NCBI GenBank assembly: GCA_963691815.1
Contig: OY829662.1
Location: 13,234,741 to 13,298,740, forward strand
Direction: 5' to 3'
Length of the DNA stretch: 64,000 nt
From: Echiichthys vipera
Taxonomy: Eukaryota > Chordata > Actinopteri > Perciformes > Trachinidae
A program made the translations under genes and the position numbers. Shown here in pieces: positions 32,519 to 45,952 of the stretch; the first letter of the stretch is position 1, and the number at the start of each line of letters is the position of its first letter. The notes beneath the pieces were generated by a model, which was not told the origin of the DNA, ran no database searches, and saw only the letters and a program-made list of their open reading frames with translations.

Positions 32519-32641
32519 TGTCCCGTTCATTTTTATAGCCGGAACAATTACAAAACAAACCAAGATTGCGCCGACGCGTAACCCGCAAATGTGGTTACTA
32601 CGTCATCACGCACACATTAACGGGACCATGATCCCGGGACA
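32519..32641. repeat. CpG-rich block bounded by TGTCCCG / CGGGACA
   Basis: A 123-bp block in AT-rich DNA with 7-bp perfect inverted ends. It holds about nine CpGs, including GCGCCGACGCGTAACCCG, and a CRE-like ACTACGTCATCACG. It may be a small MITE or an isolated regulatory block. The inverted ends are short enough to be chance. Confidence 0.45.
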
Positions 32642-33992
32642 GTCATACTTCAATGCATGACTAAATTAAATAACAATATCTAAAACTACACTTCAGAACC
32701 GGGGTGAATTATGAAAAGTCCCACTCCCTACACACTCATAGATGTCTGACCATTAAATAGTGAATCCCAGGAAACATATGTTAAAGCTTCAATTCCTCTT
32801 AAAGCTCCCAGTAGTCCATTAAAAAGAGCAAAGTAATTGTATAAACACCATGCTGAAATTGAAATTCACTTATGCTCCCATGCTTATTCGCTTTCTCTCC
32901 ATTCCTGTTGAATTTTTGGTCTTTTTCTGTTAACACCGGACATTTTTTTTCCTTTTTTTGTTTTTTTGAGTTGCTATAGCAGATTTTCCCCTCAAATGAT
33001 CTCATCAAATATATACATCTTTAAATATGCTGCTGGATTCTGAATCAAAGCAGTTCTGTGAAAGAATAATATTTATTCTCTTTAATCCCCCCCTCCACCT
33101 CTACACATTCCCCCGCCTACAGAACTGCAGGAGTGTGCCAACAATAGCACCCCTCCCTTATTCCCTCTCTTGCTGCCGCCCACTCTACTCTCTCTCCTGT
33201 TCATGTCGACAGAAGAGGGGTGGCATGGGGCAGGTGTTTGAGTAAAATGCCATGGGACAGGTAAAGGAAGTATGCAGATGAATTGACTCAAAAGGTTTTA
33301 AAGACTGTTTTAAATATATACCTGTGTGGAATCATCTTTGTATATGCTCTTTCGTTTTCTGTAGATATCCAAAAATAAGAGATATCCGAGCACTGATTCA
33401 GAGATATCACAGCTGTGGAGACTGTGTAGTGTAGTCTGCCAGAGAAAACGCTCCTGAAAGGTACCATTGGGTTTAACTGTTTTGCTTAGCTAAATTAATT
33501 TCCTCCAGTTGCACCAATGGAAATACTGAAATGATTCGGTGAGTGATGTACCATGGATTTCTTTCTTTTCCAGTTTTGTCAAACCGCACCCCTAATGTGG
33601 TGATGGCAGTAATAGATTAAGTTCTCCCTGCAGAGTGTTTTGACATATGGGAAATACGGCAACCCGCTCAAACATAGGAAATTCTGCAAACCCCCATGCA
33701 CATTTACTAACAAATTATTTGAACTGTCCACACCAGTTATATTTTATTTATAATTTCTACAAGGTCCCACACAATAGTTAAAATGGCTATAATCAATACT
33801 CCTATTATAAAAATTGTGTCATGACAGCGTAAAACCAATATGACAATGTGAAACAGGTTGCTCATTGTGTTGAGCCTACATAAAATTATCACTTCAGCTT
33901 TACAGGGTTTTATTGTTGGTTTCAGCTCACTTTTTATCTGCCTATCCCGAAACTTTACTGTTTTCGTTCACTATGGTACACAGGACCAAATT
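32642..33992. other. No gene seen
   Basis: Pyrimidine-rich at 33080-33200 (CTCCACC, CCCTCTCTTGC), giving Ser/Pro-rich frames on one strand and Gly-rich frames on the other. AT-rich elsewhere. Confidence 0.5.
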
Positions 33993-34441
33993 GCAGATAG
34001 ACAGTTAGCGAGCTGGTTAACATAGTGTTGCAGTGGAGCGCTCTGCCTTTCGTATGCAGCCTAGTTGAATGTCACGTTTCAGAAAGGTGTTGGCGCCGTC
34101 ACCGTCACTCCTTTCCAGGAAACTCACAACAAAGACAGACCACAGTGTTGCCGGTGAGTGTTGTCCTTTTATCACCTTACGTATGTGTTACCGGCAGACT
34201 CAATTCTCCCTGTTTGTGTTGAGCTAGCTACCGAGCTAATGTTAATGTCATTGTCATAGAAGCACAACCCACAGACCGCACTCCCTAGCACCCTTCCAGC
34301 GCCTTTTTGCCAGTGAAAAACAATGTCCGCCCCAACTGACACTACCTCAAATGACATCACTTGTAATTGTACACACTCTACACACTCTCCCTCTCGAGCC
34401 ACAAAAAGCTTTATGTAAGTTTTTCACGCTTCCCCTTTAAG
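33993..34441. mobile_element. Probable interspersed repeat, right end CCCCTTTAAG
   Basis: It opens with CAGATAGACAGTTAGCGAGC, then TGGTTAACATAGTG, and closes with TTTTTCACGCTTCCCCTTTAAG. Both are words I associate with fish non-autonomous elements (CTTAAAGGGGAA tips, ACAGTTAGCGA...GTGAACATAGTG interiors). CpG and TpG density is higher than in the neighbours. No matching left inverted terminus was found, so the left border is approximate. Confidence 0.42.
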
Positions 34442-36587
34442 TTTGGATGCCTAAAACACACGATTAAAGTTAGAAAATAGGATCCATGTCTCGATTAAAT
34501 ATATTTAAGTAAGCTGACAAAGATTGCTGGTCTGAGACGCAAATTCACTAAATTCACAACACCACTAGCTCCAAACCTTTTCAGTTCACTACTCCCATTG
34601 CAACTGACCCTTGGCAGTGGAGATAAATTGTGTAGTGCAGAATTGTCCAATATGAATGTTATTCCCAGAAAGTGTGAGCTGAATACAGCTCCAGGCTTGA
34701 TATTTCAACACTCTGTCTCGTGAAGTCATTTTCTCTGCTCAGAGGGATGTTCTCCGGATGAAATGTTTTTTTACAGAATAACTTTCCCTTCATTCTTGTG
34801 GTCAGAAATGCCTGGCACCATAAAATGGAGCATTTTACCATGCATTATGATGGAGGAACCAGCATGTCTCGAGAATGAAGTAAACAGCTTGGAAAAGCAG
34901 ACACACATGCTCTTGTCCTCTCCTTCAATTTGAGGAATTTTTGCTCCCATTACTTTACTAAGGATCATTTTTCATCTGTGATACGACTGAAGTTTGTTAG
35001 GGACTCCAAAAAACAGTGAGGTCATCGGCTCTGTGGTCAGGGAATGAAAGAGGAGATGAAGAGAGTTCACCATGACCTAGGTCTGCCCTGGAGCCTGGGA
35101 CATTGGTTTGGGGTTTGGGCTGGGAGACAGGGATATACTGTAGGTCAGCCTTTGTGGCACCGCACTCTCCTCAACTTTTGACTCATTCATCATTCACTAG
35201 TCATGGTCCAGGCTTCATACCTTCAGGAACAACTCTTGCTCAAGCTTTTCTTTGTTCTCTTTGCTTTATCTCTCAATCCCCATTTTCTCGCTTAAGAAGC
35301 GTTGTTCTACAAGATAAAAGACTTGCACAGATTGGCCTCTTTTATAGCGCACATTGTCATAGCTAAAACAATTTTTTACATTTCAAGAAGTCACACCACT
35401 TGGAAGCATTTACAAGTAACCCCGAGAATGATAAATCACACACTTGATGAGGGAACGGGATGTGTTAGATGAGGATTCACAGCACTGTCTGTTCAGGTGT
35501 CATTACAAGACAGAGGATCAGTGTAATGTCTAGACCGTAACTAAACAAAACCTGTGTAATTAGCCATCTCTCACACTCACCAGGATTTGGCAGAGGTGAT
35601 GAGCATATAGAGCACGATCACAGGTGGAGGAGAAGGATGAGGTTTTGTGAGTTAAGTAGCTGTCAGAGCTGTCTTGTGGACATTGGCTGAATGTGATGGA
35701 ATTCAAGGATTCACTTTGTTTTTACAAATATTATGAATGTTTATGAAGATTGAACTAATCAGTTTAATCCGTGTTTGTGCTCTTGTTGGATGACACCAAC
35801 AATCAGTCGCAAACCTTTTATATACCTACTCCCACTTCGACAAAGCAGTTCCTCATCTTTGTTTTCTCCCCTCCCTCCCTTCTCTCCATCTTCCCTCTCC
35901 CACTCTATTCCTCTCTTTTGCTCTCTGCTGCTGTAAAGCCTTTCCGTGACTAGCTGTCATTAATCTTCCCTCTCTAGGGGCAGGATCTTGACTGCGTGCC
36001 AGCAAGCGCTCATACAAAGCCAAGACAGCCATCCAAAAACAGAGCCGCTTTTCTTGTTTCCAGAGCACCGCGTAGCTCACACTCACGCTGCTGCAGCCCT
36101 CAGGGCAACGCTGCTCCACACAACAATGGAATGACTCTGGATGCAGCTTTGCACATCACACCTAGGCTAATATCCATACATTAAAAAAATGCAGACATGC
36201 AGGTTGGCACATATGAAACCTGAAATCAGTTTTTTTTTCCAATTAAAATCACACACATTCTGTATTTTTTTCTGCAAATGTCCTTTTCCAAATTGTCTTA
36301 TTCTAAATCTAATGATTTGGGGTCTACATTTTAGCTGATACAATTATCAATGTCTTATTTCATCTCATTCATCAGTAATGTCAGCCTTAACAGTACCTGC
36401 AGCAGATTCCAGGAGGGGAAAAAAATTATTACAGTTACTATATGAGTCAGTCAACCGCTGTTGACATTTGAGGGTGATACTAACAGCCGAGAAGTTTGTT
36501 TACAAGAAGGAACACCTACAAAATTACATGGAATTCTTTCTCAGGACATGAAGTTTTACATTAAAGGGGAACTACGCAAATGTTCAA
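34442..36587. other. No gene seen
   Basis: Pyrimidine-rich block 35855-35925. A TTAAAGGGGAACTACGC word at 36561 resembles a MITE tip but has no partner. Frames are under 90 codons. Confidence 0.45.
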
Positions 36588-36632
36588 TATTATTATTATT
36601 ATTGTTATTATGATTATTATTATTATTATTAT

Positions 36633-36673
<41 letters not shown>

Positions 36674-36711
36674 ATAGTAGTAGTAGTAGTAGTAGTGATA
36701 GTAGTAGTAGT
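36588..36711 (+). repeat. Compound (ATT)n-(AGT)n trinucleotide repeat
   Basis: A (TTA)n block with single G interruptions gives way at about 36634 to (GTA)n with AAT and GAT interruptions. The switch from one triplet to another at a single-base change suggests that point mutation followed by expansion created the second array. Confidence 0.95.
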
Positions 36712-37713
<1,002 letters not shown>

Positions 37714-38585
37714 GTTGCCCCCTTAGAAGACATCGTCCAACCCCAACAAACCACCACCACATACTACTTAACTTGCCCACTTCCCTTTGCCCTCAGATCC
37801 TTTAAAGCTCCTTCACTTTAATCTAGCCGGACCACCATACTTTTCCTCAAGAGTCCCCCACCTCTTCAGTGATCCAACCACAGGAACTATGCATGTTTAC
37901 ACCTCTGACTAAATAAACATGAAGTGATTATAATGCTGATATAGTTCTGAAAAGCTTTCCACCCTGGGATTGCTTTTGCTCAAACCAACATTGTCTTGCT
38001 GTACGGTGCACAATAATGTGCTGAGGGTATATTGCAGAATGTGTGAAATATGTTACAAAGTCGCTGTCACTTGCAGGCTTACAGATGTGTTTTAGCCTTA
38101 CATTCATTTTAAAGAATGACGATAGATCAAATACTGACTGTAAGTGCAAGACTTTTGGCACCGCTGTAGGCTTGAGACGATATTTCTCTTAAGGTGTGTT
38201 GCTTTCCATAGCTTTGACAGCCATCTGAGAGACTTGAAAGTGAACAGTTTAGAGCCTTGTGTATATGTGTGTGTACAGATCCATGACAGTGCTAAGGTTT
38301 ATTTTGACAGCTGCTGTTTGTCTTAAGATTCAGGCACGTCACACACTGTTCTGTTACTGTTTTTACAATCCATCAGTTATCATTAGTATCACTTGTGCCC
38401 TTCAGCTTTATCTTTAAATATCTGTATGCTGTTTGACTCTGCTGAAAGCTTGTGTTTTCATGAATAACAAAACTGACGTTAGGCATGTTAAAAACTGCTA
38501 TTGTGTTGGACGAGGAGCTGAATATACTGTATGTCATATCATGTAGAATTAGTGGTGACATAAATCTTAAATACTCATAGGGATT
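37714..38585. other. No gene seen
   Basis: Single-copy DNA with frames under 80 codons. Confidence 0.5.
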
Positions 38586-39225
38586 TTAAAGTTCCCGTAG
38601 TATGCTCATTTTTAGGTTGCTACTTGTATTTTGGTTTCTACGAAAACATATTTACATGCTTCGGTGTTCAAAATCCCATTATGTTTGGTCATACTGAGCC
38701 TCTGGGCTTTAAAAAGTTTTTCAAACTTTTTTTATTTGAAGATATGCACTGATCTTGAAAACAGTGCTCTGTTCAAAGAAGCTCTCTGAACATGTGTTCA
38801 GAGAAGCTCACTGAACATGTTGAAACTTCAGGCTCTCCATGACAACTTTGTTCTACTGGAGGTTTATAGCCACAATACTTCTGAAAGCAGTCTTTGAGTC
38901 TTCATAAATTATTCTCGGGCGAAGAGTCAAACCTGTAATAATTTGTTTTAAAAAGTAGGAAGATAAGGTAAAACTGTTACTGTCTTTGCCTCAGATAGTA
39001 TTGTGAAGGAGGCTTAAAGACGTTTTTGACCATTAAGAGAACACTACTTGGGGCGTGTACATAAGTTGAGACTCATTGGTCAGTAGTTCCAAGCAGTTAA
39101 TTTAAAGGCACAGTTTCTGAATATAAGCTGTGTGCATTTCTCTAAGCCTTTTGATAATTTTATAGTATCTATATAGCACCTCGATCTGCTTCATAATCAA
39201 AAAAGACATTTTACAGGACTTTTAA
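38586..39225 (-). mobile_element. Interspersed repeat family A, long copy
   Basis: On the minus strand it starts TTAAAAGTCCTGTAAAATGT and ends ATGAGCATACTACGGGAAC, then TTTAA. It carries the 5' block seen in the copies at 18820 and 20709 (GCTATATAGATACTATAAAA, GAGAAATGCACACAGC). It also carries the middle block found alone at 19300-19618, and the family 3' block (CCAAAATACAAGTAGCAACC). At about 640 bp it is the most complete copy here. It contains a local 25-bp tandem duplication and a 9-bp hairpin (TCTCTGAAC, loop ATGT, GTTCAGAGA at 38783-38804). There is no coding capacity. Confidence 0.8.
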
Positions 39226-41239
39226 TTAGAGCTTAGGGTGCACCATGTCTTCTGGGCAATATGGATTTACATTCACTTGTGGATTTAAATGGAATTTTAA
39301 AGATCCTTTCCTAATGTCCTAATGTATACACTAATGTGCATACAATAAGTGTGGTATACCACAGTAATTGCTCTGACTTCTTACATCCAAAGACTAGATA
39401 AGCCCCTAACATTACTTTTACATAACATTACTACTTTCCTTAGCAAAGGACTTGCTAATTAGCCCCCCAAAATGTTCAAACAGAGAAGTTCCTTTCCTCC
39501 ACACTTCATGTCTTCAGCCTTAAGGCAACAGTCATTCAGTCGTATTTCACTGTGTTTGTCTGGAGGGGGAACACATTAACCTGCCTTGGCTGTCACGCTA
39601 GCTCCCAGTTGTGAGTTGGCGTCAGCATGAGAAGTTGGACCTCAGCATACCATTCTCACACATCAAAGAGCGGCAAAGTGACTCCACACACTGAGCCTCC
39701 ATGGCGTGGTATTAACATATTCAACACTGTTGTTCTTTTGAACTGCTCCCTGGTGCAAATACTTGTGAAGTGTGATCTCACTCTGTTGCCAGGTACCTAA
39801 AATGGCAATAATGACAGAGTTAATGGTAATTATACTGGATTTGCCAGTCGGAGAATCTCTTTATTGTTCCTTTGAAGTGGTTGTTGGATGTGTTACACGT
39901 GGGAGGGTAATCCTCCATTCAGATGTCACACAGGCGTGCAGTAATAATTGGTGTTAGCATTTTACGCATACATAAAGTGGTGAATGACGATGCGATGTGC
40001 ATTGGCTACGAACAAACCGCAAACCCGATACCAATAGATTTATGATAATGGTAAATTAGCTCAGATATGAGGCTCAATAATATTTTTTTGTGGCTGTCTA
40101 AATTTTCTTATTTCTCAGTATTTTCTGTTGATGAGCATTATCCACTTGTTCCTCCAGACATCTCACTGAGTTCCTAGATTATACGGCTCAGGTGTGAGAA
40201 CTACTATAAACAGATTACAGTACATGATTTACAGGATTATAATGTTTATTGTAAAGACTATGCATTGCATGCATCTGTTCAGTACAGTAAATCAGTACTA
40301 CCTGTATACTGATAAACAAATTGCTCCACAGGCAGCATTGTGATCTCTCTGAAAAACTGTATGGTGTGTGTGCAGGTCCATGATCTTTCATCAATATGCA
40401 AATAGACGGGTTGCATCAAACGTCAAAAAGACAGCTAAAGGATTTACGCTTTTGTTGCTGATGAACTTTTTGTATTCATTTCAAAGCAGTGCTGCTCTTT
40501 TCACTGCTAGAGCGTGCTAGGACGCCACCATTGTATTCCAGCTCAACCCTGTCATTAGCTGGCTGGGGTGTGGGGTGTACTATTCACAGCTGCCTGGTAT
40601 GACCAGAGAGAAAGTGACACACATCTTAAACTTCGTCCGTCTCTGTCTGCATGACAGGATGACATTTGTCTACTGATAACACGTTACAATTAAAGTGTCA
40701 AAACAAAGCTATTGTGTACGCGTATTGGAGCAACGTCAGCTTCTAAAAAATACAACGATTACCAATAGAGTTGTAACAACGACATATGTTTAATTGCATT
40801 GTCTCTATGGATTCTCTGCCCAAACCTGGAGGGTCGGGATAGGCCAGACTGTAGTTTCTTAACCCCCTACCCTCGGCTCAAATCAGGTCAGGTTTATACA
40901 AATTTCTGTGTTTCTTTGTTTAGTTTTTTTCTGTCAGTTGAACTAGAATGCTTTGTACTATAATTGATACCCTACCGTAATGTATAAGTTCAATATCATC
41001 ATTTCACTATTGTCTGAAATGTTTTCACTGCTGTTCAAACATCATGACACTGCAGCGATGGCGCCATCAGTCTCCAGTCATCAGACTCCCAACTCTCATC
41101 TTAATAAGGAGAATAGTTATACAATATTTATTTAATATAGCATATAACATTTGAAGAGGTGCACATCAGGGATCATGTCATAAACTTTAGTCGACTTAAG
41201 CTTGTAATTTTGTAATTTATTTATTTTTTTTATGTATAC

Positions 41240-41242
<3 letters not shown>
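39226..41242. other. No gene seen
   Basis: AT-rich single-copy DNA with frames under 65 codons and no repeat family recognised. Confidence 0.5.

Positions 41243-41280
<38 letters not shown>
41243..41280 (+). repeat. (TA)n microsatellite
   Basis: About 19 TA units, then CCGTATATATACG. Confidence 0.95.
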
Positions 41281-41282
<2 letters not shown>

Positions 41283-42284
41283 GTATATATACGATTAAGA
41301 TATAAAGTTGGGTTTTTCATTGGGCTCGTGCCAAGAACTGCTGCTGTGGTTTGGGCTTCGACAAAAACTATGCAGGTTCATGGAGGGACAGGCCTGATTA
41401 TAGCTCAGACATTAACTTAGCATAAAACAATAGACACAGACAGGGCATAGTAAGACTGAATTGAAAGCTTAAAATGATTGGAAAAAGAGGAAAAACATTA
41501 ACAAAAATTAAATAATAATAATGATAAGGTATTTAAAAAAAAGCAAGTGAAATTGAGAGTATATGTATTTGTATCACAGGGTTTGTGCCCTGCATTGAGG
41601 GATCGGATAACAAACAGTGGAGACTGTAAGAAGTATCCCTTTATACTCCCTCACCAATTGCTTCATATTCCCAATCAAAAAGCCCCTTTGTCTTGGCGTT
41701 TCGTCCGCGCACGGGGAAACAGCAGTGACGAGACGCAGACAGATTATCTTGTTTGAATGGCTTTTCCAGAGTAGCAGAAGGCCAGCACAACAATAGGTAA
41801 CTTGTTGTAGGCACAACAAATCTAATATTCATTTAACATAGCCTTACCCAAGGGGGCTGCCCATGCTGGTACAGTAACTGTTTGTATTAGCATAATACAC
41901 TCCACCTCAGCAGGGCTGCTAATTGGGCTGGTTGGAGGGAGCCAAAAGCCCCTGATGAAAGAGAGCAGCGGACACAATTATCATAGGAGACACAACAATG
42001 TAGGGATTGAAATAATTTCTTTTATGCCTGCATGGGACTCTATGCTCCTCTCTGACAGACTGACTTTTCCAAATAAAGAGAAAAGGAAGGACTCAGCTGA
42101 ACTCCAAGCTTAGAAAGTAATCTTTTAAATCGGAATAGCTGAATCTTAATGAATTGTATACAGGAACAATGCAGTATGTTTGGTAACCATGCAATCTGAA
42201 TTTTTCTGAAATCCCCACACACTAACTAAACCCTCATGTCTGGTTTGTCAATAGGCAGCATGTGAGTATTTGTGCAGACATGCA

Positions 42285-42324
<40 letters not shown>

Positions 42325-43482
42325 ATATTGCTAACAAGCTAAAAAGATCCTTCTCTGCCCATACATTCATTAGGGGCTGATTGAAGTCATATGTGCTGCT
42401 TGAAACATTGGCAGAGAGGTTTATGTTTTTCTCTGCTTGGACATGATGATTGCCCATGATGTGTCAGAACCAGTCAGTCCTTCCCTCAGTCTCGCGGCGT
42501 GCAGTTTGAGGGATGTGCGTGACTGAGATTGGCATTGGAAACAGAGCTGCAGTTCACACTGATTGGGGCTTGTTTTATTACCTTCCCTCAGTGTTCAACA
42601 TCTGTTAGATTACAATCATTCACACGCACCAATAAATATTTTGAATGTTATTCACACATATTGTCTTTGTGGAAGCTATAACCAAAACCATGTAACACAT
42701 GCAAACTAAAGGTTACGGAAGTGATTGAAACATGATCTTATTGTTGTAGGATATGAATCAATAAAACAGCTGAAAGAAGCCAATGAAGCTATGAATTAAG
42801 ATTCATACTTACTAAACAAAGATTGTGTATTTTTGGATCATATCTTAGAAAAAGTAATTTTTTGTAAGAGTACTATAAATTCCCAACGTCATCAAATACC
42901 AAGCATATCATTTTGTTGTGGTTTTTTTGAAGCTGATGAGAATGTTATCTCAATTCACGATCAAAATGAGCTTTCAAATTCAACCTACCCAGTCCTACCC
43001 AAAGTAGGACTGGAGATAAAATAAAGGATTTAAATTACACCATATGGCCTTAGTGTGGTACATTAAAAAAAATAGGGCACTCTATACTATGTAGCCTATC
43101 TTTTTAGAGAAAATTGAGAAATGTCTCCACAAATCAAGAATCTATAGTCTAACAATGGTAGAGTCATCAGTGCTGAAAATAAATAAAGGTTCTGACCCTA
43201 AAATCAAAAGTCGAGAATTACACTCCTAAGATGTGGTCAAAAGCTCAGGGAAACTGTTAAGTGTTAAGTTAAGGACTTTAAGTTAAAAAGTCTAAACACA
43301 TACTGTTTTCAAAAATAGAAATGAACTATGATGCTAAAGTTTATGAAGCGTTTCTGGAAGACTGGAGTTTCCATTTTGCATTTTTCAGAGTTGCATCCTG
43401 TGGCATTTATTTTTCACTGAAATCTCTCTTTTCATTATGGCAACCTTTAGAGAAGCCCAAACACTTAGAAATCCCCTACTGA
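41281..43482. other. No gene seen; conserved-element-like block at 41856-41960
   Basis: The block around 41860-41990 mixes GCTGCTAATTGGGCTGG, AGCAGCGGACACAATTATC and CTCCACCTCAGCAGGGC. It looks like an evenly mixed non-coding element, but conservation cannot be tested here. Frames are short and overlapping. Confidence 0.38.
42287..42321 (+). repeat. (TG)n microsatellite, 35 bp
   Basis: Perfect TG array. Confidence 0.97.
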
Positions 43483-43890
43483 ATGTCATATTATCAAAAC
43501 ACTAAATGGACAGAGAAATGCACACAGCCCAAATTCAGAAAACTGTGCCTTTACACCAGCCATCAGGATTTCAGTACCGTTGTGTTCTGTTACAGTGTCG
43601 TTCCAGTCATTACTAGTCTGCACAGATTCAGGAGACTCAAAAACACTGACCAATCATTTCCAATTTTTGGGAGAGGGGGGCTTAAATAATATTGATTATT
43701 TTCTGTATTGCTTTGGCAGTATAGGTATTTGATCCGTCAAGCCAGTAAAGCTAATTTGAATATGAAAAAGGCACCTAAATGTAGTGTTTCAGGTGGAATT
43801 CAGACAGACCGTATGAATATCAATAAAGCATGTAAACATGTTCTATTTGGTCTATAGATCTGAAAAGTAGCATAATAGGGGACCTTTAAA
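43483..43890 (+). mobile_element. Interspersed repeat family A, copy 4 (5' truncated)
   Basis: It starts inside the family at GACAGAGAAATGCACACAGC, continues with ATTCAGAAAACTGTGCC and GTCGTTCCAGTCATTA, and ends GTAGCATAATAGGGGACCTTTAAA. The left terminus is missing or too diverged to see, while the right terminus is clear. It includes AGCATGTAAACATGTTCTAT, also present in the copy at 20709. Confidence 0.72.
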
Positions 43891-44218
43891 TAAAACAAGC
43901 TGGTTTTTTTACACATCATGACAAAATGATGGCATTTATTTTAATGCAATACACAGAGATCCAGGCTCGTACAGGTCAAATTACAGTACATTACAATTAT
44001 GAACCAAATCAAAAAAAATCTTAGTGCTAGTAAGGTCTGATAGTAGACAAGTGTTTCCAGTCAATCGAAAATTGTGTCAGTCACTCAGCAACAGGGGAAT
44101 AAACCTTCTAACCTCTTTAGGAAACAGGTGCTGAGTCAGTGAGGAGAAGAATGTCAGAAGAATGAGTAGGGAAGGATAGCGTGTCTGTGTGTGCATATGT
44201 GAAAGAGAGAGGTGTGTA

Positions 44219-44220
<2 letters not shown>

Positions 44221-44300
<80 letters not shown>
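44221..44300 (+). repeat. (TG)n microsatellite, about 80 bp
   Basis: Perfect TG array followed by AGTGAGTGTGAGAGAAAGAG, a decayed purine-rich edge. Confidence 0.98.
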
Positions 44301-44302
<2 letters not shown>

Positions 44303-44611
44303 TGAGTGTGAGAGAAAGAGAGTGAGTAACGCTGAGTGGAAGCCAGGGAGCGGAGGAGAGAACAAGGGGAGGAGACTCTCTGGGGATTGCGTGCGGACAT
44401 CAAATGTTTACCTGTAACAAAAAGAAAGGGGAAGGTGTAGAAGGGAAAAAAAGGAGAGGAAAAAAAGGCAGTGGTTTACAGGGGTGGGCGGGGACCCAAA
44501 GCCTAAAGCATGAGCTTCGCACGCAACTTAACAATACTACCTTTTATGAAGATTGTATTGCGTTAGTCAGTGAGCACACACACTTATTCACGTATGATAC
44601 CACTGGTGTTG

Positions 44612-44619
44612 CACACACG

Positions 44620-44690
<71 letters not shown>
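44612..44690 (+). repeat. (CA)n microsatellite, about 79 bp
   Basis: Starts with interrupted CACACGCACACATACAC, then is perfect. It lies 311 bp from a TG array in the opposite orientation, so the two can pair as an inverted repeat. Confidence 0.98.
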
Positions 44691-44695
<5 letters not shown>

Positions 44696-45611
44696 GATGG
44701 CACTTACACAGCAGCTTTCCTTATGAAACCCTGTGAAAGAGGTGTTCGTGACTTCCAGATAATACGATCAAAGAGGCTCGGACGCTTTTGTGGCCACACA
44801 TTAAACACCAAATGGGGCCAAATAACCGACCCCATCTGTAGAACAGCTGGAGTTTCTGTTTGACAGAAGGGGGTACTTGTGTCTATCCAAGCTCAACCCA
44901 GAACTAAAACCTCTGAAAGCAGATGTTCAGCATTCCTTCTCGTCCCCAGCCCTCTCTGCGGTTGCCGTGTTCAGTTTTTATCATAATTGGCCAACAAATC
45001 AAGACAAAATGAGAGTCAGCCTATGTGGGGGAAACCTCAGTGAGCCCCAGTGATTTACAGACAGATGGCCCCTCTCTTGCTTTCTCCTGGGGTCTCTGAC
45101 TGTCTGTCTCCCACTGTTTCTACATCTACATTATTTTTGAGACTTGTAAGATTACTTGATAGTTATCACACGTGTTTATATTGAACACTCTCTCTTCTTA
45201 CAGACCTTTAAGTAACACCCCTTAGTTATATCTGTATAGCAATACTGTAATATTATTCACCATGATAAACTTTTTAATGCCATCACTGGTCTTATAAAGA
45301 AAACAATTTCTACATTTTAGCATCTGTTTCAGCTGCCATTCAATGAGGAATTGTCATAAATTACAGTTGACCAAATACTGATGTGCATGCAAAATGTTCT
45401 CATGACAATCAAGCATATAACCAAACACAACCTTTGTCCTTTTGCCAGTACTTTGTCTCTGCTATTTGATTGGAAGTCAAATCTGTCAGTCATAGCTCTG
45501 ATTGGCAGCTTGCGTGTAAAAGGCACAGGAGTTTCTGGGATTCAGCCTGGGGCGCCTGCGGTCAGCACAATATGTGTACTATAAATAATTTCACTGTGTA
45601 TGTCGTGTGAT

Positions 45612-45612
<1 letters not shown>
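44691..45612. other. No gene seen
   Basis: Single-copy DNA. The frames entering from the CA array (to 44863) are extensions of repeat translation. Confidence 0.5.

Positions 45613-45689
<77 letters not shown>
45613..45689 (+). repeat. (GA)n purine tract, about 77 bp
   Basis: Perfect GA array. The Glu-Arg frames across it are artefacts. A mirror-symmetric purine tract of this length can form triplex (H-DNA). Confidence 0.98.
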
Positions 45690-45690
<1 letters not shown>

Positions 45691-45876
45691 GCAGGGCTTC
45701 CTCTCCTGTGAGTGTCTGCAGTCAGAGCACAGGTACAATAGAGAGCATTGTTCAGCTGGCAGGCCCCTGCGTGCCGGCTCCCCCTTCGTACCTGAGCACA
45801 GAGACAGGTGTATTTCTCCTAGTCACGCATAGCCCTGCCACACTCCCAGCTGCCTACACACAGCCTGCCACTGAAA

Positions 45877-45948
<72 letters not shown>
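45877..45948 (+). repeat. (CA)n microsatellite, about 72 bp
   Basis: Perfect CA array 187 bp downstream of the GA tract. Confidence 0.98.

Positions 45949-45952
<4 letters not shown>

Noticed and set aside
36561..36577. TTAAAGGGGAACTACGC, resembling a MITE tip
   Set aside because: No inverted partner was found on the far side of the triplet repeat. TTTAGGAGAGTTCC at 36718-36731 is not its reverse complement.
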